From Hymenobacter terrestris (GTDB taxonomy: Bacteria > Bacteroidota > Bacteroidia > Cytophagales > Hymenobacteraceae), in assembly GCF_013377905.1 (NCBI RefSeq), contig NZ_JABKAV010000010.1:1-64000 (forward strand): a DNA stretch of 64,000 bases, written 5' to 3'. Position numbers and translations under genes: made by a program. Below the pieces are notes generated by a model. The model had not been told where the DNA came from and did not search any database. It saw only the letters and a program-made list of their open reading frames with translations. Below, one piece after another: positions 1 through 9,269 of the stretch (position 1 is the first letter of the stretch; each line of letters begins with the position of its first letter).

Positions 1-86
1 CGGGGTAATGATACAGGAAAAATATGGCAGCGCAGGGCACAATAGGCCCAACGGTTTGTTTGGACGCCAATCCGTTACTTTGGGCT

Positions 87-1001
87 ATGGCTGATTTTCT
101 GCGTGAACTGATTCGCCCGGCCGCCGAGCTACTCGTTGCCGACGTATGTCTGGTAGGTCTACCGCTCGATTTCGGGACGGTGCTGGAAGGCGGCCGGGGC
201 GGGGCCGCGCACGGCCCGAACGCCATCCGGGCCGAGCTGCGGCGCTACCACAAAACCTACAACCTCGAACACAACACCGACCTGCGCCGGCTGCGGATAG
301 CCGATGCGGGCAACCTGCCGCTGCGCGCCGCCCGTCACGCCGACAACCACGAAACCATTGCCACCGAACTGGCCCGGCTGCTGGTGCAATATCCGCGGGT
401 AGTGGTGCTGGGTGGTTCGCACGATGGATCTTACAGCAGCGTACGGGGCCTGCACGCCGCTACCGGCAGCCAGCCGCTGGGCGGCATCAACCTCGATGCC
501 CACGCCGACGTGAAAGACCGCCCCGGCCTGCTCAGCAGCGGTACGCCCTTCGGAAAGCTGCTGCGCGAAGGTCTGGTAGTCGGGGCCCGCTTCACGGAAA
601 TCGGGCTGCACTCCAACCTCAATACGCAGGCCGATAGTAGCTTTCTGCGCCAACAGCAGGCCCATGTAGTGCCGCTGGCCCTATTGCAGGCCGAGGGGAT
701 GCCCGCGCACATGGGCCGGGCGCTGGCGCGGGCTACGGCAGCCGGCCCGGCCTTCGTGAGCTTTGATATTGACTGTTGTGCCCAGGCCTATGCGCCCGGG
801 GTAAGCGCGCCCAGCGCCGACGGCCTGACGCCACGCCAGGCCACCGAGGCTGCCTGGCTGGCCGGTAGTACCGCTGGTGTGCGCCTGTTCGAGGTAATGG
901 AACTCAATCCGCTCTTCGACCGCGACCAGCAGACGGCGCGGCTGGCAGCTACCGTTGTGGCGGCGTATCTTACGGGAGTGGCCGCCGCACTGGTCCGGTA
1001 G
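87..1001 (+). CDS. Formimidoylglutamase-type ureohydrolase (arginase family)
   Basis: A 304-residue protein of the arginase/agmatinase/formimidoylglutamase superfamily, which hydrolyses guanidino or formimino substrates with a di-manganese centre. Metal-ligand motifs are visible: GGSHD near residue 109, DAHAD at 137-141 and SFDID ending near 229, followed by APGVSAP, which is typical of the formimidoylglutamase (HutG) branch of histidine breakdown. The first metal motif is GGSHD where many relatives have GGGHE or GGDHS. I start at the ATG at 87 because the 21 codons upstream in frame do not resemble family N-termini. No other hut gene is visible, so the exact substrate is inferred. Family call firm, substrate moderate. 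Confidence 0.82.
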   Translation: MADFLRELIRPAAELLVADVCLVGLPLDFGTVLEGGRGGAAHGPNAIRAELRRYHKTYNLEHNTDLRRLRIADAGNLPLRAARHADNHETIATELARLLVQYPRVVVLGGSHDGSYSSVRGLHAATGSQPLGGINLDAHADVKDRPGLLSSGTPFGKLLREGLVVGARFTEIGLHSNLNTQADSSFLRQQQAHVVPLALLQAEGMPAHMGRALARATAAGPAFVSFDIDCCAQAYAPGVSAPSADGLTPRQATEAAWLAGSTAGVRLFEVMELNPLFDRDQQTARLAATVVAAYLTGVAAALVR

Positions 1002-1052
1002 TACCCGCTCCTCCGGCTTCCCTGTTGCCTTTGTCTGCTCTCCTCTTATTAT

Positions 1053-1964
1053 ATGAAAACGACCCTGCTATTCCTGCTGCTGGCTGCCGGCCCGGCTATG
1101 GCCCAGAAAACGACACCGCCGAAAGCCCCGGCCGCCAAAAAAAGCTCTCCTACAAAAGCTGCCCTGCCGGCCGGGCCCGCTCCCATATTTTCGCTCGATT
1201 GCGCCACCGACCTGCCACCCGCTGGCCCGTTGCAGAAAACGCACTGCGAAATCCGCCACCTGACGCTGCCCGCCCCACCCGCCGACATGCCCCTGACGGT
1301 GGATGCGCGCACCAACGGCAGCATTAGCGTGCGGGCCTGGGCCGGGGCAGATGTGCGGGTGCGGGCGCGTGTTACGGGCAAGGCAGCCACCGCCGAAACC
1401 GCCCGGGCCCTGGCTGCCGCCGTGCGCCTGATTGCCACCGCCCATACGGTGCGGGCTGCGCTGGCCAATGGCTCGGTAGAGGGCTGGGCCGTGAGCTACG
1501 AAGTGCTGGTGCCGGCCCAGACCAACCTGGTACTGACGGCCGTGAACGGGGCGCTGACGCTGGAAAACGTACGTGGCCAACTGCGCCTGACTACCACCAA
1601 CGGGCCACTCGTGCTACGTGGCGTGTCCGGCGACGTGCGCGCCCAGACCACCAACGGCCGCATCGACCTAAGCCTGAGCGGCGACACTTGGACTGGTCCG
1701 GGGCTGGACGTGAGCACCGTGAATGGCGACATCAGCTGGCAGCTGCCGGCCGAGTATACTGCAACGATACTGGCCCGCACTACCCGCGGCCGGGTGGCCG
1801 CCGAACTCAATACCAAGCGCCTCAACCTGCTGCCCCACAACTTAGCCGCTACGCTGGGCAAAGGCGGAGCGCAACTTAAAGTGAGTACCGTAAACGGCAA
1901 TGTGCGGGTAACGCAGCCGCAACCCGCCCCCGCCGCTGCTCCCGACACCCTCGACGTGGAGTAG
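1053..1964 (+). CDS. Secreted DUF4097-like beta-repeat protein
   Basis: A 303-residue exported protein. It opens with a clear signal peptide (about residues 1-17, ending AMAQ), then an Ala/Pro/Lys-rich linker to about residue 45. The rest is a repetitive beta-rich domain with recurring short units such as TNGSISV, VNGALTL, TTNGPLVL, TTNGRIDL and VNGDISW, each about 20 residues apart. This is the pattern of the DUF4097/putative adhesin family, thought to form a right-handed beta-helix. It lies 51 bp after the ureohydrolase on the same strand. The biochemical role is unknown; a periplasmic or surface location follows from the signal peptide. Confidence 0.72.
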   Translation: MKTTLLFLLLAAGPAMAQKTTPPKAPAAKKSSPTKAALPAGPAPIFSLDCATDLPPAGPLQKTHCEIRHLTLPAPPADMPLTVDARTNGSISVRAWAGADVRVRARVTGKAATAETARALAAAVRLIATAHTVRAALANGSVEGWAVSYEVLVPAQTNLVLTAVNGALTLENVRGQLRLTTTNGPLVLRGVSGDVRAQTTNGRIDLSLSGDTWTGPGLDVSTVNGDISWQLPAEYTATILARTTRGRVAAELNTKRLNLLPHNLAATLGKGGAQLKVSTVNGNVRVTQPQPAPAAAPDTLDVE

Positions 1965-2008
1965 GCCTGCTGGCTGTTCGCAATGTAACCGACCAGCAGG
2001 TTTACCTA

Positions 2009-2848
2009 TTACTCTTCGCCGGCCATTACCTGAACGTGGCTGAGCACGGCGACCAGCGTAACGCCGCCGATAATGTTGCCCAGCAGAGCCGGAACTACAA
2101 AATTGCCCAGCACCTGTCCCCAACTGGCCCCGCCCACGGCCGCTACACTGAACACTTCAATCGAGCCCGCAATAATGTGGCTGAAATGTGCCAAGCCTAC
2201 CAGGTACGTCATCAGGATAATAACCCACACTCGGGCCGATTCGGCGAACGGTAGCAGCCAGACCATCAGGGCAATTATCCAGCCGGCGAAAATGCCGCGT
2301 AGCAGCGTAGTGCCAAAACCAAAGGCCATGGCCTTCTCGCCCATCCGCACAAATTCAGTCTTAACATCGTCATCAAAAGCAGTGCTGTGCATAGCTACCA
2401 ATGAGAGAATTAGGGCCCCAAGCAGGTTGGAAACCAGCACCACGCCCCAAAGCCGCAGGACGTTGAGCAGGGTGTCAACGTCCTTTTTGGCCAGTAGCGG
2501 CAGGATGGGGGTCAGCGTGTTTTCGGTGAATAGCTGCTGGCGAGCCAGAATTACAATCAGAAATCCAAAGCTGTAGCCAAACTTAGCAACCAAGGGCCGC
2601 CAGGGAGCATCGGGCAGGTAGTGGTTGAGCAGGCCTTCGCCAATCATGGAGAAACCCATCGAAAGGCCTGCCGCGAGTCCCGACCAAAACAGGGCTACCG
2701 TCGGGCGCCGCAACTCCATCTCGCCCTCCTGCATGGTGGTGCGGTAAAGCACTTTGCCCGTGGGGGCCTTGCGCTCATTCACCTCGCGCTGCTCGGCACG
2801 CTCTTGCTTGATTTCCTGCTGTTTGATTTTCTCGTCTTCTTCTTGCAT
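2009..2848 (-). CDS. Formate/nitrite transporter (FNT) family channel
   Basis: A 279-residue integral membrane protein with a charged, helical N-terminal tail (residues 1-50, rich in Glu, Lys and Gln) followed by about six hydrophobic segments. The core shows FNT features: WSGLAAGLSMGFS in the first membrane segment, LFTENTLTP, and VGLAHFSHIIAGS toward the end. The long charged N-terminus places it nearer the YfdC branch than FocA or NirC. FNT proteins are pentameric channels for small monovalent anions; the ion carried here cannot be told from sequence. No nitrite reductase or formate lyase gene is adjacent. Confidence 0.83.
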   Translation of the reverse strand: MQEEDEKIKQQEIKQERAEQREVNERKAPTGKVLYRTTMQEGEMELRRPTVALFWSGLAAGLSMGFSMIGEGLLNHYLPDAPWRPLVAKFGYSFGFLIVILARQQLFTENTLTPILPLLAKKDVDTLLNVLRLWGVVLVSNLLGALILSLVAMHSTAFDDDVKTEFVRMGEKAMAFGFGTTLLRGIFAGWIIALMVWLLPFAESARVWVIILMTYLVGLAHFSHIIAGSIEVFSVAAVGGASWGQVLGNFVVPALLGNIIGGVTLVAVLSHVQVMAGEE

Positions 2849-3070
2849 GGCAAGCCTTAAACGCAGCCGCTTAAATTAGGCCGAAACAGGCAGCTGAAAT
2901 AAACTGGTCGCACAAATAATAACTCCGCAACCGCCTGAATACATGGTGTAAACGGAAAGTCGCGGAGTTGTTATTTTTCGCTGCTGGTAGCGTTGGCAGC
3001 CGAATCAACTATGAAAGGGAGCGAACTATACAACGCAAAAGCCAGCTGGAAAGCGCCATTGGCTCAGGGT

Positions 3071-4060
3071 TCAGCGAGCTACCTCCTCGGTGCGGAAGCG
3101 CTTGGGTTCACCGGCTTTGGGGCGCGGGTATTGATTCTGCTGCTTTTTCTGGTACGATTTCACCAGCCAGGCTGCACCTACCAGCCCCACTAGAGCCGCA
3201 GCTGCAAGGCCAAATTTAGCCTGAATCGGGTCGTTGGGTGCGGGGGGCAGGTAGGCTACGCCGTTGGCATCGAGGCGGGCGGGGTGCTGCACGTAGCGGC
3301 CGTGGGCTGGTACGCAGAACTCATCGGCCAGCCGGCGCAGGCCCGCGCCTGCACCAGGGCCTGGCATGGCAGGGCCGTGGCCGCAGCCAATGGCCTCGGG
3401 CCGCAGGTCGGCCAGCTGCCGGATCGATTCGCCTACCTGCTGCCAGTCGTAATTAAACGGAGCTCCCGCGATGCTGATGTCTTCCAGCTGCAGCAACACC
3501 GCCGGCACCGACTCGTGGTTGCAGGTGGCAAACGCGTCGGCTCCCAGCAGCGTACGGTCTTTCTCGCGGAACAGCGCTACCTGGCCCGGAGCGTGCCCGG
3601 GTACGTGGTGCCACTGCCAGTCGGGCAGAAAGGGTGGGTCGAGGTCGTTGGCGGGCAACTGTTGCACGTAGTCGGAGAGCTGAAACGACTGGGGCGGGAA
3701 GAACCGGGCCGCGAAGGCCAGCGAGCCACCGCCGGCCACTGTTGGGTCGGCGGGCGGATACACGGCCCGGGCCGTGAGAAAGGGCAGTTCCAGCTGGTGT
3801 GCCAGTACCGGTACCTTCCAGTGCTCGGCTAGCGCCTGCGCCGAGCCGGCATGGTCGAGGTGGCCATGGGTGAGGATGATGGCCTCGGGGTGAGTGCCAG
3901 GATAAAACAGCTCGTCGGCAGCTGCCACTATGGCCTGCTCCGACCCCGGCAGGCCGGTATCAACCAGCACCCACTCGCCGGGCCGGCCGGTTTCAACAAA
4001 ATACACGTTAACAAAGCGCTGAATAGTAAGCTGATTAACGCCGGGAGCTACTTGTTTCAT
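3071..4060 (-). CDS. MBL-fold metallohydrolase with C-terminal membrane anchor
   Basis: A 329-residue metallo-beta-lactamase-fold hydrolase. The zinc motif THGHLDHAG lies near residues 64-72, and later metal or substrate motifs are VPGHAPGQ and GCGHGPA, as in the glyoxalase-II-like branch. Unusually, the catalytic domain is followed by a hydrophobic segment (about residues 280-300, FGLAAAALVGLVGAAWLV) and a basic tail, so it may be held at the inner membrane by its C-terminus. It stands alone between a transporter and a divergent cupin gene. Substrate unknown. Confidence 0.85.
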   Translation of the reverse strand: MKQVAPGVNQLTIQRFVNVYFVETGRPGEWVLVDTGLPGSEQAIVAAADELFYPGTHPEAIILTHGHLDHAGSAQALAEHWKVPVLAHQLELPFLTARAVYPPADPTVAGGGSLAFAARFFPPQSFQLSDYVQQLPANDLDPPFLPDWQWHHVPGHAPGQVALFREKDRTLLGADAFATCNHESVPAVLLQLEDISIAGAPFNYDWQQVGESIRQLADLRPEAIGCGHGPAMPGPGAGAGLRRLADEFCVPAHGRYVQHPARLDANGVAYLPPAPNDPIQAKFGLAAAALVGLVGAAWLVKSYQKKQQNQYPRPKAGEPKRFRTEEVAR

Positions 4061-4229
4061 AAGAAGGTAATGAGGTAGAAGGATGCAATCTGTACGCGCC
4101 CGCCCCCTATTTTGATTTGCCTTGCTGACACCGCCAGCCCGCCAGCATAATGATTCAGATCGGACAATCCGCTACTTTAGCGCCTTCACCCGGCCGTCAG
4201 AACCTCATATTGGCGGCTTTAAGGCATCT

Positions 4230-4733
4230 ATGGTTACCAGCTCCGACAAAACTGCCCGCTTTCTGGAAACCCGCCAGCAACTGGAAATTGATGGTTTCCG
4301 AATCAGACACGAGGACCTGGCCCGGCCCTGGGGCGGTTTCTTTGTGCTTGATGAAACGCAGACTCAACGATTCGCCAACCAATACTTTGCCGGCCTGGCT
4401 ATAGATGAACTGCGGATTGCCGGCCAGCTGAGCCCCAAAATTCTGCTCGTAGCCCCGCAGCAGCGTCTTTCGTGGCAGTACCATTACCGGCGGGCCGAAA
4501 TCTGGCGCATCGTCAGCGGCCCGGTAGGAATTATTATCAGCGACACCGACCAGGAAGGGGAGCTGAAAACATACAGCGCCGGTGAGCAAATCACGCTCCG
4601 GCAGGGCGAGCGGCACCGCCTCGTCGGCCTCGATAGTTGGGGCATCGTGGCCGAAATCTGGCAGCACACCGATGCCGCCCATCCCTCCGATGAGGAGGAC
4701 ATCGTGCGCGTGCAGGACGACTTTAACCGCTAG
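4230..4733 (+). CDS. Cupin protein, mannose-6-phosphate isomerase-like
   Basis: A 167-residue cupin-fold protein with the layout of the type II mannose-6-phosphate isomerase / GDP-mannose pyrophosphorylase C-terminal domain. Visible are PWGGFFVLDE, the metal-binding region around SWQYHYRRAEIWRIVSG, and QGERHRLVG. In the family these residues bind a metal in a jelly roll. It lacks any nucleotidyltransferase domain, so it is a stand-alone cupin. I chose the ATG at 4230; 36 further in-frame codons upstream look non-coding. It converges on the glucose-6-phosphate isomerase gene, so a sugar-phosphate role is plausible but not shown. Confidence 0.75.
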   Translation: MVTSSDKTARFLETRQQLEIDGFRIRHEDLARPWGGFFVLDETQTQRFANQYFAGLAIDELRIAGQLSPKILLVAPQQRLSWQYHYRRAEIWRIVSGPVGIIISDTDQEGELKTYSAGEQITLRQGERHRLVGLDSWGIVAEIWQHTDAAHPSDEEDIVRVQDDFNR

Positions 4734-4778
4734 AACCAGGGCGAAGGCCGGCCACCCGAATCAATAAGGCAGCACGCA

Positions 4779-4815
4779 AAAGCGCCCCAACTACTACAGC
4801 CGGGGCGCTTTCGTT
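4779..4815. terminator. Bidirectional terminator between cupin and pgi genes
   Basis: Inverted repeat AAAGCGCCCC (4779-4788) and GGGGCGCTTT (4802-4811) flanked by A-rich and T-rich ends. It sits between two convergent genes and can serve both. Confidence 0.75.
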
Positions 4816-4832
4816 TAACAACAGCAAGCCGT

Positions 4833-6551
4833 CTAAGCCAACACTTGGTTCAGGCGCTTCAGCAACTCGGCCAGGCCGGCCTCGGCGTTGCCGCCGCCCA
4901 GATGCACCCGTAGCGTGCGGCGGCCATAGTCCTGTAGGGCCTGCAGGTCGCCGGCCGCCTGGGCGTTCTGGAAGGTGCCGAAGGTGTAGGGGCGGCCGGG
5001 CAGGGGTAGGTCGTGGGGATGGTCGGTGGTGAGCTGCAGGAACAGGCCGGTATCGGGGCCGCCCTTGTGGTACTGGCCCGTAGAGTGAAGAAAGCGCGGG
5101 CCGTAGCCGGCCGCCGTAGCCAGATGGAGGCGCTGCTGCACAAGGGCACGCAGCGCATCGAGTTCGGCGTTGAGGGCCGGTGTTTCCATCAGGTAGGCCT
5201 GCACACAGAGGTAGTCGCCCGCCTTAGCCTGCCCAAAAAAGGCCTTTAACACAGCTTCGGTGCTGGTGCCGGTTACGCTGGCGTAGTAGTCGAGGCCGTT
5301 TTCAGAGGCGTTGGGGTAGCTGGTCTGGGGTAGCTGGCCCTGCTGCTCTACCACTTCCATGAGGCGGTTGGTAGCGGTTTTGGCAGCCTGCACATTAGGC
5401 TGGTCGAAGGGGTTGATGCTCAGCACCGCGCTGGCTACGGCCGTGGCCACTTCCCAGCGGAAGAATTCGGCTCCCAGATCCAGCGCATCGCGCAGTAGAA
5501 TAGTGATGATGGGGTGGCCGGCGGCTTGTAGCGCGGCTACTTTCTGGCGGTTTTCCTCATCGGGCTGGTTTTCGTAGCCCACATACACAAACACCCGGTC
5601 GGAGCCGTACACGGCCGGCGCGCTGAGTGGGTCGCCGGCCAGCGGCAGGATGCCAGTGCCTTGCTTACCGGTGCTTTCGGCCACGAGCTGCTCCAGCCAC
5701 AACCCGAAATCCGAAAGGTTTTCGGGTACCACCAGCGTCAGCTTGTCGCAGCCCTGCTGGGCTAATACACCTAGGGCCGCGCCCAGCTCCAGGCCGGGAT
5801 TATGGTCCGCCGGGCCTTCGGCTCCGCAGGCTCGCATCATGGTTTGGGCGCGCTCCAGCAAGGTTTTAATATCGATGCCGAGCAGCGCGGCAGGTACCAG
5901 GCCGAAGTAGGAGAGGGCCGAGAAGCGGCCGCCCACATCGGCGAAGTTGAGGAAGATACGGCGGTACTTCTGGGCCGTAGCCTGCGTTACGAACTGCGAG
6001 CCGGGGTCGGTAATGGCCACAAAATTCTCGCCGGCCCTGTCGCCCTTCAACTCCTGCATCCGGGCGAAGAAATAGTCGCCGAAGGCCAGCGGCTCGGCCG
6101 TGGTGCCCGATTTGGAGGCTACTACAAACAGCGTTTCAGCCAGCGGCACGGCCGCTTCAATCTCGCGCACCGAGCCGGGGTTGGTGGTGTCGAGCACCGA
6201 CAGTGGCAGGCCGCCGGCCAGCTGCCCGAACGCTTGGCGCAGCACAATGGGCGTCATCGAGCTGCCACCCATGCCCATTACCACCACGTGGCGGAAGCCG
6301 GCGGCTTTCACTTCCTCCACAAACTGCTCTATTTCGGGCACGGCGGGCAGCATATCGTCTACTACCCGCAGCCAGCCCATGAAACTACGGATACTTTGCT
6401 GCCCCTCAGCATCGGAAACCCACAAATCGGCCTGTTTCTGCCAGAAGCCGGTGGTGAAGTTCTGCGTCTGGAACTTGGCCAACTGGGCGTCGGCGGCGGA
6501 CTGGTAAGAGCCGAGCTGCAGGGTTTGGGAGGCAATGGAGGAAGTGGACAT
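4833..6551 (-). CDS. pgi: Glucose-6-phosphate isomerase (SIS-domain type)
   Basis: A 572-residue phosphoglucose isomerase that interconverts glucose-6-phosphate and fructose-6-phosphate in the cytoplasm. The first SIS domain has GMGGSS at residues 93-98 and SKSGTT at 146-151, both sugar-phosphate-binding motifs. GGRFSALSYFG follows, and the second SIS domain spans roughly 330-500. It most resembles the PGI half of bifunctional transaldolase/phosphoglucose isomerase proteins; here no transaldolase domain is attached, although a separate small transaldolase lies at 29280. The start at 6551 is supported by a TATCTTTG promoter box about 64 bp upstream. The 85 in-frame codons before it read as non-coding. 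Confidence 0.9.
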   Translation of the reverse strand: MSTSSIASQTLQLGSYQSAADAQLAKFQTQNFTTGFWQKQADLWVSDAEGQQSIRSFMGWLRVVDDMLPAVPEIEQFVEEVKAAGFRHVVVMGMGGSSMTPIVLRQAFGQLAGGLPLSVLDTTNPGSVREIEAAVPLAETLFVVASKSGTTAEPLAFGDYFFARMQELKGDRAGENFVAITDPGSQFVTQATAQKYRRIFLNFADVGGRFSALSYFGLVPAALLGIDIKTLLERAQTMMRACGAEGPADHNPGLELGAALGVLAQQGCDKLTLVVPENLSDFGLWLEQLVAESTGKQGTGILPLAGDPLSAPAVYGSDRVFVYVGYENQPDEENRQKVAALQAAGHPIITILLRDALDLGAEFFRWEVATAVASAVLSINPFDQPNVQAAKTATNRLMEVVEQQGQLPQTSYPNASENGLDYYASVTGTSTEAVLKAFFGQAKAGDYLCVQAYLMETPALNAELDALRALVQQRLHLATAAGYGPRFLHSTGQYHKGGPDTGLFLQLTTDHPHDLPLPGRPYTFGTFQNAQAAGDLQALQDYGRRTLRVHLGGGNAEAGLAELLKRLNQVLA

Positions 6552-6614
6552 CGGCAAAAAAACTAAACGAGCAAAAACAAGGGCGGCCAACCAACCGGCT
6601 GGCCGTGGAACGGG

Positions 6615-6622
6615 CAAAGATA
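6615..6622 (-). promoter_or_regulatory. -7 promoter box for pgi (TATCTTTG)
   Basis: The minus strand reads TATCTTTG, a perfect match to the Bacteroidota -7 consensus TAnnTTTG. It would give a 5' leader of about 55-60 nt. No convincing -33 TTG was found at the usual spacing. Confidence 0.55.
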
Positions 6623-6633
6623 TGGAAGCCCGC

Positions 6634-7107
6634 TTACCCGACACATCGGCTGCTAGCCGCCCAAGCCTCGTCCCATTCCTGCTCCAAAGCAAGTTGGGTG
6701 CTAGGGTCCTGGAAGCTGAGCAGCCAGTCGAGGGCGGCATGCGGCGTATGAAAAAACTGCACTTCGCAACTGATAAAGTGCCGGGCGGCCCGGTGCAGCA
6801 TTTCAACAGTCATCTGATTGTAGAGGCCATTCTTGGGGATGATAAACGCGGCGTGCTGTACCGCCGGCACCGCTATCCGCGGCAGCCAGTGCGTGGCTAT
6901 CCACAGCTGCTGGGCGATGGTGAGGTCGGGCAGGCCGTGCAGGTCGATAAGGCTCTCGGCCACGGTGTTTTGCTCGATCAATTGCGCAACGCCCTGCACG
7001 CTGCGCTGAAACGCCGCCATATCGGCTGGGGGGCGATGAAACTGTAGCCGCACCAGCGCTGACTCCGGCACGTATTGAAGGCAGATGTCGTGCAGATGAA
7101 GTAGCAT
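6634..7107 (-). CDS. Conserved hypothetical protein, SpoIIAA/STAS-like
   Basis: A 157-residue soluble protein with no signal peptide or membrane segment. The alternating hydrophobic pattern (ALVRLQFHRP early, AAFIIPKNGLY in the middle, then VQFFHTPHAALDWLL near residue 128) recalls SpoIIAA/STAS-like small proteins, in which a final FxxxxxAxxWL element is common. I cannot name the family with confidence. Its end lies just upstream of the pgi promoter on the same strand. Confidence 0.6.
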   Translation of the reverse strand: MLLHLHDICLQYVPESALVRLQFHRPPADMAAFQRSVQGVAQLIEQNTVAESLIDLHGLPDLTIAQQLWIATHWLPRIAVPAVQHAAFIIPKNGLYNQMTVEMLHRAARHFISCEVQFFHTPHAALDWLLSFQDPSTQLALEQEWDEAWAASSRCVG

Positions 7108-7309
7108 GGTGCTTGTGGGGCAGGGTGTGGCGGAGATATGGCTCGGCTAACGGGATGAGACAGGCAGTGGTTCCGCGGCCGCAGGGATACGAAAGCGAGC
7201 TGGCCTCTAACATTTCACAACGGTCTTTCTTCTGATCGGGTAAATCAACGCTTCCCCGCCGAAGTACGTAACCGCTCCTCGCCCGGCAAAATGCCGGATA
7301 TTTGTACCC

Positions 7310-8209
7310 ATGACTTCGCCTACAACCACAATCCGACCCGCCGAGGCATCTGTTATTCCGGCGCAGCCGCTTGGCCTGGCGCTGCTGCGCCTGCAGTTCC
7401 GGCTGCAGGCCGCGCTTTCCACCCAATGGGCCTTTCGCTCGGCCTGGCGACTGTTTACCACGCCGCGCCGTCTGCCCGAAAAGGCCTGGGAAGCCGCCGT
7501 GCTGGCCGAGGCCCGCCGTTTTGCGGTGCCCGGCCCCACCGGCGCGCTGGCTGCCTACGAGTGGAATCCGACCGGCACGCGCACGGTGCTGCTGGTGCAT
7601 GGCTGGGAGCATCGGGCCAGCTTCTGGGGGGTGCTGGTTCGGGCATTGGTGGCGGCCGGCTACCGGGTGGTGGCCTTCGATGCGCCGGGCCACGGTGCCT
7701 CGGCGGGCCACCGTCTGACGCTGCCGGCCTACGTGGGGGCCGTGCAGGCCGTGGCCGACATGCTTGGCCCGCTACACGCCGTGGTGGCCCACTCGCTGGG
7801 TGGGGCTACGGTGGTGGGCGGGCCAGTCCATTTCAATACTGATACCACTGCAACCTTGCCGCGGCTGGTGCTGCTGGCCGTGCCCGCCAGTACGCCCGCC
7901 GTAGCCCGCCGCTTCGCCGAGATGCTGGGCCTGCCGCCGGCCGTAATGGCCCGCATGGGCCGCTACATTCGCGAGCAGCACGGCCGCGACGCCGAAAGCT
8001 TCAGTCTGACGCAGGCCGGGCCGGTTTTCCCGGTGGGGCGCGCACTGCTGCTGCACGACGAACACGACGAGAGCATCCCGTTTGCCGAGGCCCGGGAACT
8101 GGCCGCCGCCTGGCCCGATCTGGAGTTCGGGGCTACCAGCGGACTGGGCCACAACCGTATAATGCGCGAACCAGCTGTGTTGACCCGCATCGTAACGTTT
8201 CTGAGCTGA
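7310..8209 (+). CDS. Alpha/beta hydrolase
   Basis: A 299-residue alpha/beta-hydrolase-fold enzyme. The oxyanion-hole strand LLVHGWEHRAS lies near residues 95-105, the nucleophile elbow AHSLGGA near 163, and the C-terminal catalytic region is LLLHDEHDESIPF, then GLGHNRI with the likely catalytic His. The N-terminal 70 residues form an extra helical extension. Substrate unknown. A second, unrelated-looking alpha/beta hydrolase lies at 9270 on the other strand. Confidence 0.88.
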   Translation: MTSPTTTIRPAEASVIPAQPLGLALLRLQFRLQAALSTQWAFRSAWRLFTTPRRLPEKAWEAAVLAEARRFAVPGPTGALAAYEWNPTGTRTVLLVHGWEHRASFWGVLVRALVAAGYRVVAFDAPGHGASAGHRLTLPAYVGAVQAVADMLGPLHAVVAHSLGGATVVGGPVHFNTDTTATLPRLVLLAVPASTPAVARRFAEMLGLPPAVMARMGRYIREQHGRDAESFSLTQAGPVFPVGRALLLHDEHDESIPFAEARELAAAWPDLEFGATSGLGHNRIMREPAVLTRIVTFLS

Positions 8210-8417
8210 GCTGGCATACCCGTTGGGCAGGAGCCGGGCAGCAGGGAAAGCCTCAGATTTTCGACAGAATTAGCAGCTACCTTACCTGTGAATCAGCAAG
8301 TCTGTTTCAGGAATTCTGAAGATTTGAATTATAGTAGTCTATCTATACTTGCTGACTTGCCAGACAGCCTCAGCGGCTCACTTCAGTTTTATTCATTCAC
8401 TTAGCTGTTCCCATCCG

Positions 8418-9224
8418 GTGCTTAAATCGTTGTTATTCCGTCTGGTGCTGGTCCTCTCGTTGGGTAGCGCCACGCTGCCGGCCGTGGCGCAGGTGCCGCT
8501 GGCCACCCCTGCCGATACCACCCTCAACAAGTACCAGACCCCGGCCGGAGCCGCTAAGAAAGCCTGGTACAAGGGCAAGCTGGTGCGAGCCAGCCTCGTG
8601 CCAGCGCTGCTTATCACCTACGGAGCCATTACGGCGCAAGGCGACGCGGGTATCAACCGCGAGATCCGCACGTTCGTCCGGCAGCAGTTCCGGCCGGTGA
8701 GTACCCGGTTTGATGACGCGCTGCTGCTTGCGCCCTATGCCGAACTGGGCCTAGTGGCGCTGGCAGGGGTGGAGTCGCGCTCCGACCGCATCAACACGCT
8801 GCTGGTTATTGTTAAAGCTGAGGCTATTATGCTGGCCAGCGTGTATGCGGTGAAAAGCCTAAGCCGCGAAACCCGTCCCGATGGAGATGATAATTACTCG
8901 TTTCCGTCGGGGCACACGGCGCAGGCGTTTCTGGCGGCCAGTATCGTACACACCGAGTTTCGCGACAAAAGCCAGTGGTACGGTGTGGGGGCCTACACCA
9001 TTGCTACCAGTGTGGCGGCCCTGCGCATGATCAATGACAAACACTGGCAGAGCGACGTGGTAGCCGGGGCCGGCTTCGGTATTTTATCGGCTCACCTGGC
9101 TTACCTCACCCACCGCAACCGCTGGGGCCGCCAGCCCCGGCTTCTGCGCGAAACCAGCCTCTCGCCCACCTACGTGCCCGGTGGTGGCATGGGCCTGGGG
9201 CTGGTATGGCGGCCCCGCCGATAG
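8418..9224 (+). CDS. PAP2-family membrane-associated phosphatase
   Basis: A 268-residue protein with all three signature blocks of the type 2 phosphatidic-acid phosphatase family: KSLSRETRP, SFPSGHT and RMINDKHWQSDV. These give the phosphate-binding Arg/Lys, the two catalytic His and the Asp. The start is uncertain: I use GTG 8418 because a clean signal peptide (hydrophobic core, ending AVAQ) follows at once; an upstream TTG at 8349 would place 23 hydrophilic residues before it. Relatives dephosphorylate lipid phosphates such as undecaprenyl pyrophosphate or phosphatidate at the membrane. Confidence 0.83.
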   Translation: MLKSLLFRLVLVLSLGSATLPAVAQVPLATPADTTLNKYQTPAGAAKKAWYKGKLVRASLVPALLITYGAITAQGDAGINREIRTFVRQQFRPVSTRFDDALLLAPYAELGLVALAGVESRSDRINTLLVIVKAEAIMLASVYAVKSLSRETRPDGDDNYSFPSGHTAQAFLAASIVHTEFRDKSQWYGVGAYTIATSVAALRMINDKHWQSDVVAGAGFGILSAHLAYLTHRNRWGRQPRLLRETSLSPTYVPGGGMGLGLVWRPRR

Positions 9225-9269
9225 CGCCCAGCTGTCTACTGCTATTGTTAGGCGGGCTTCCAGCCGCCT

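Noticed and set aside
5802-6566. 254-codon plus-strand frame
   Set aside because: Antisense to glucose-6-phosphate isomerase and without family features.
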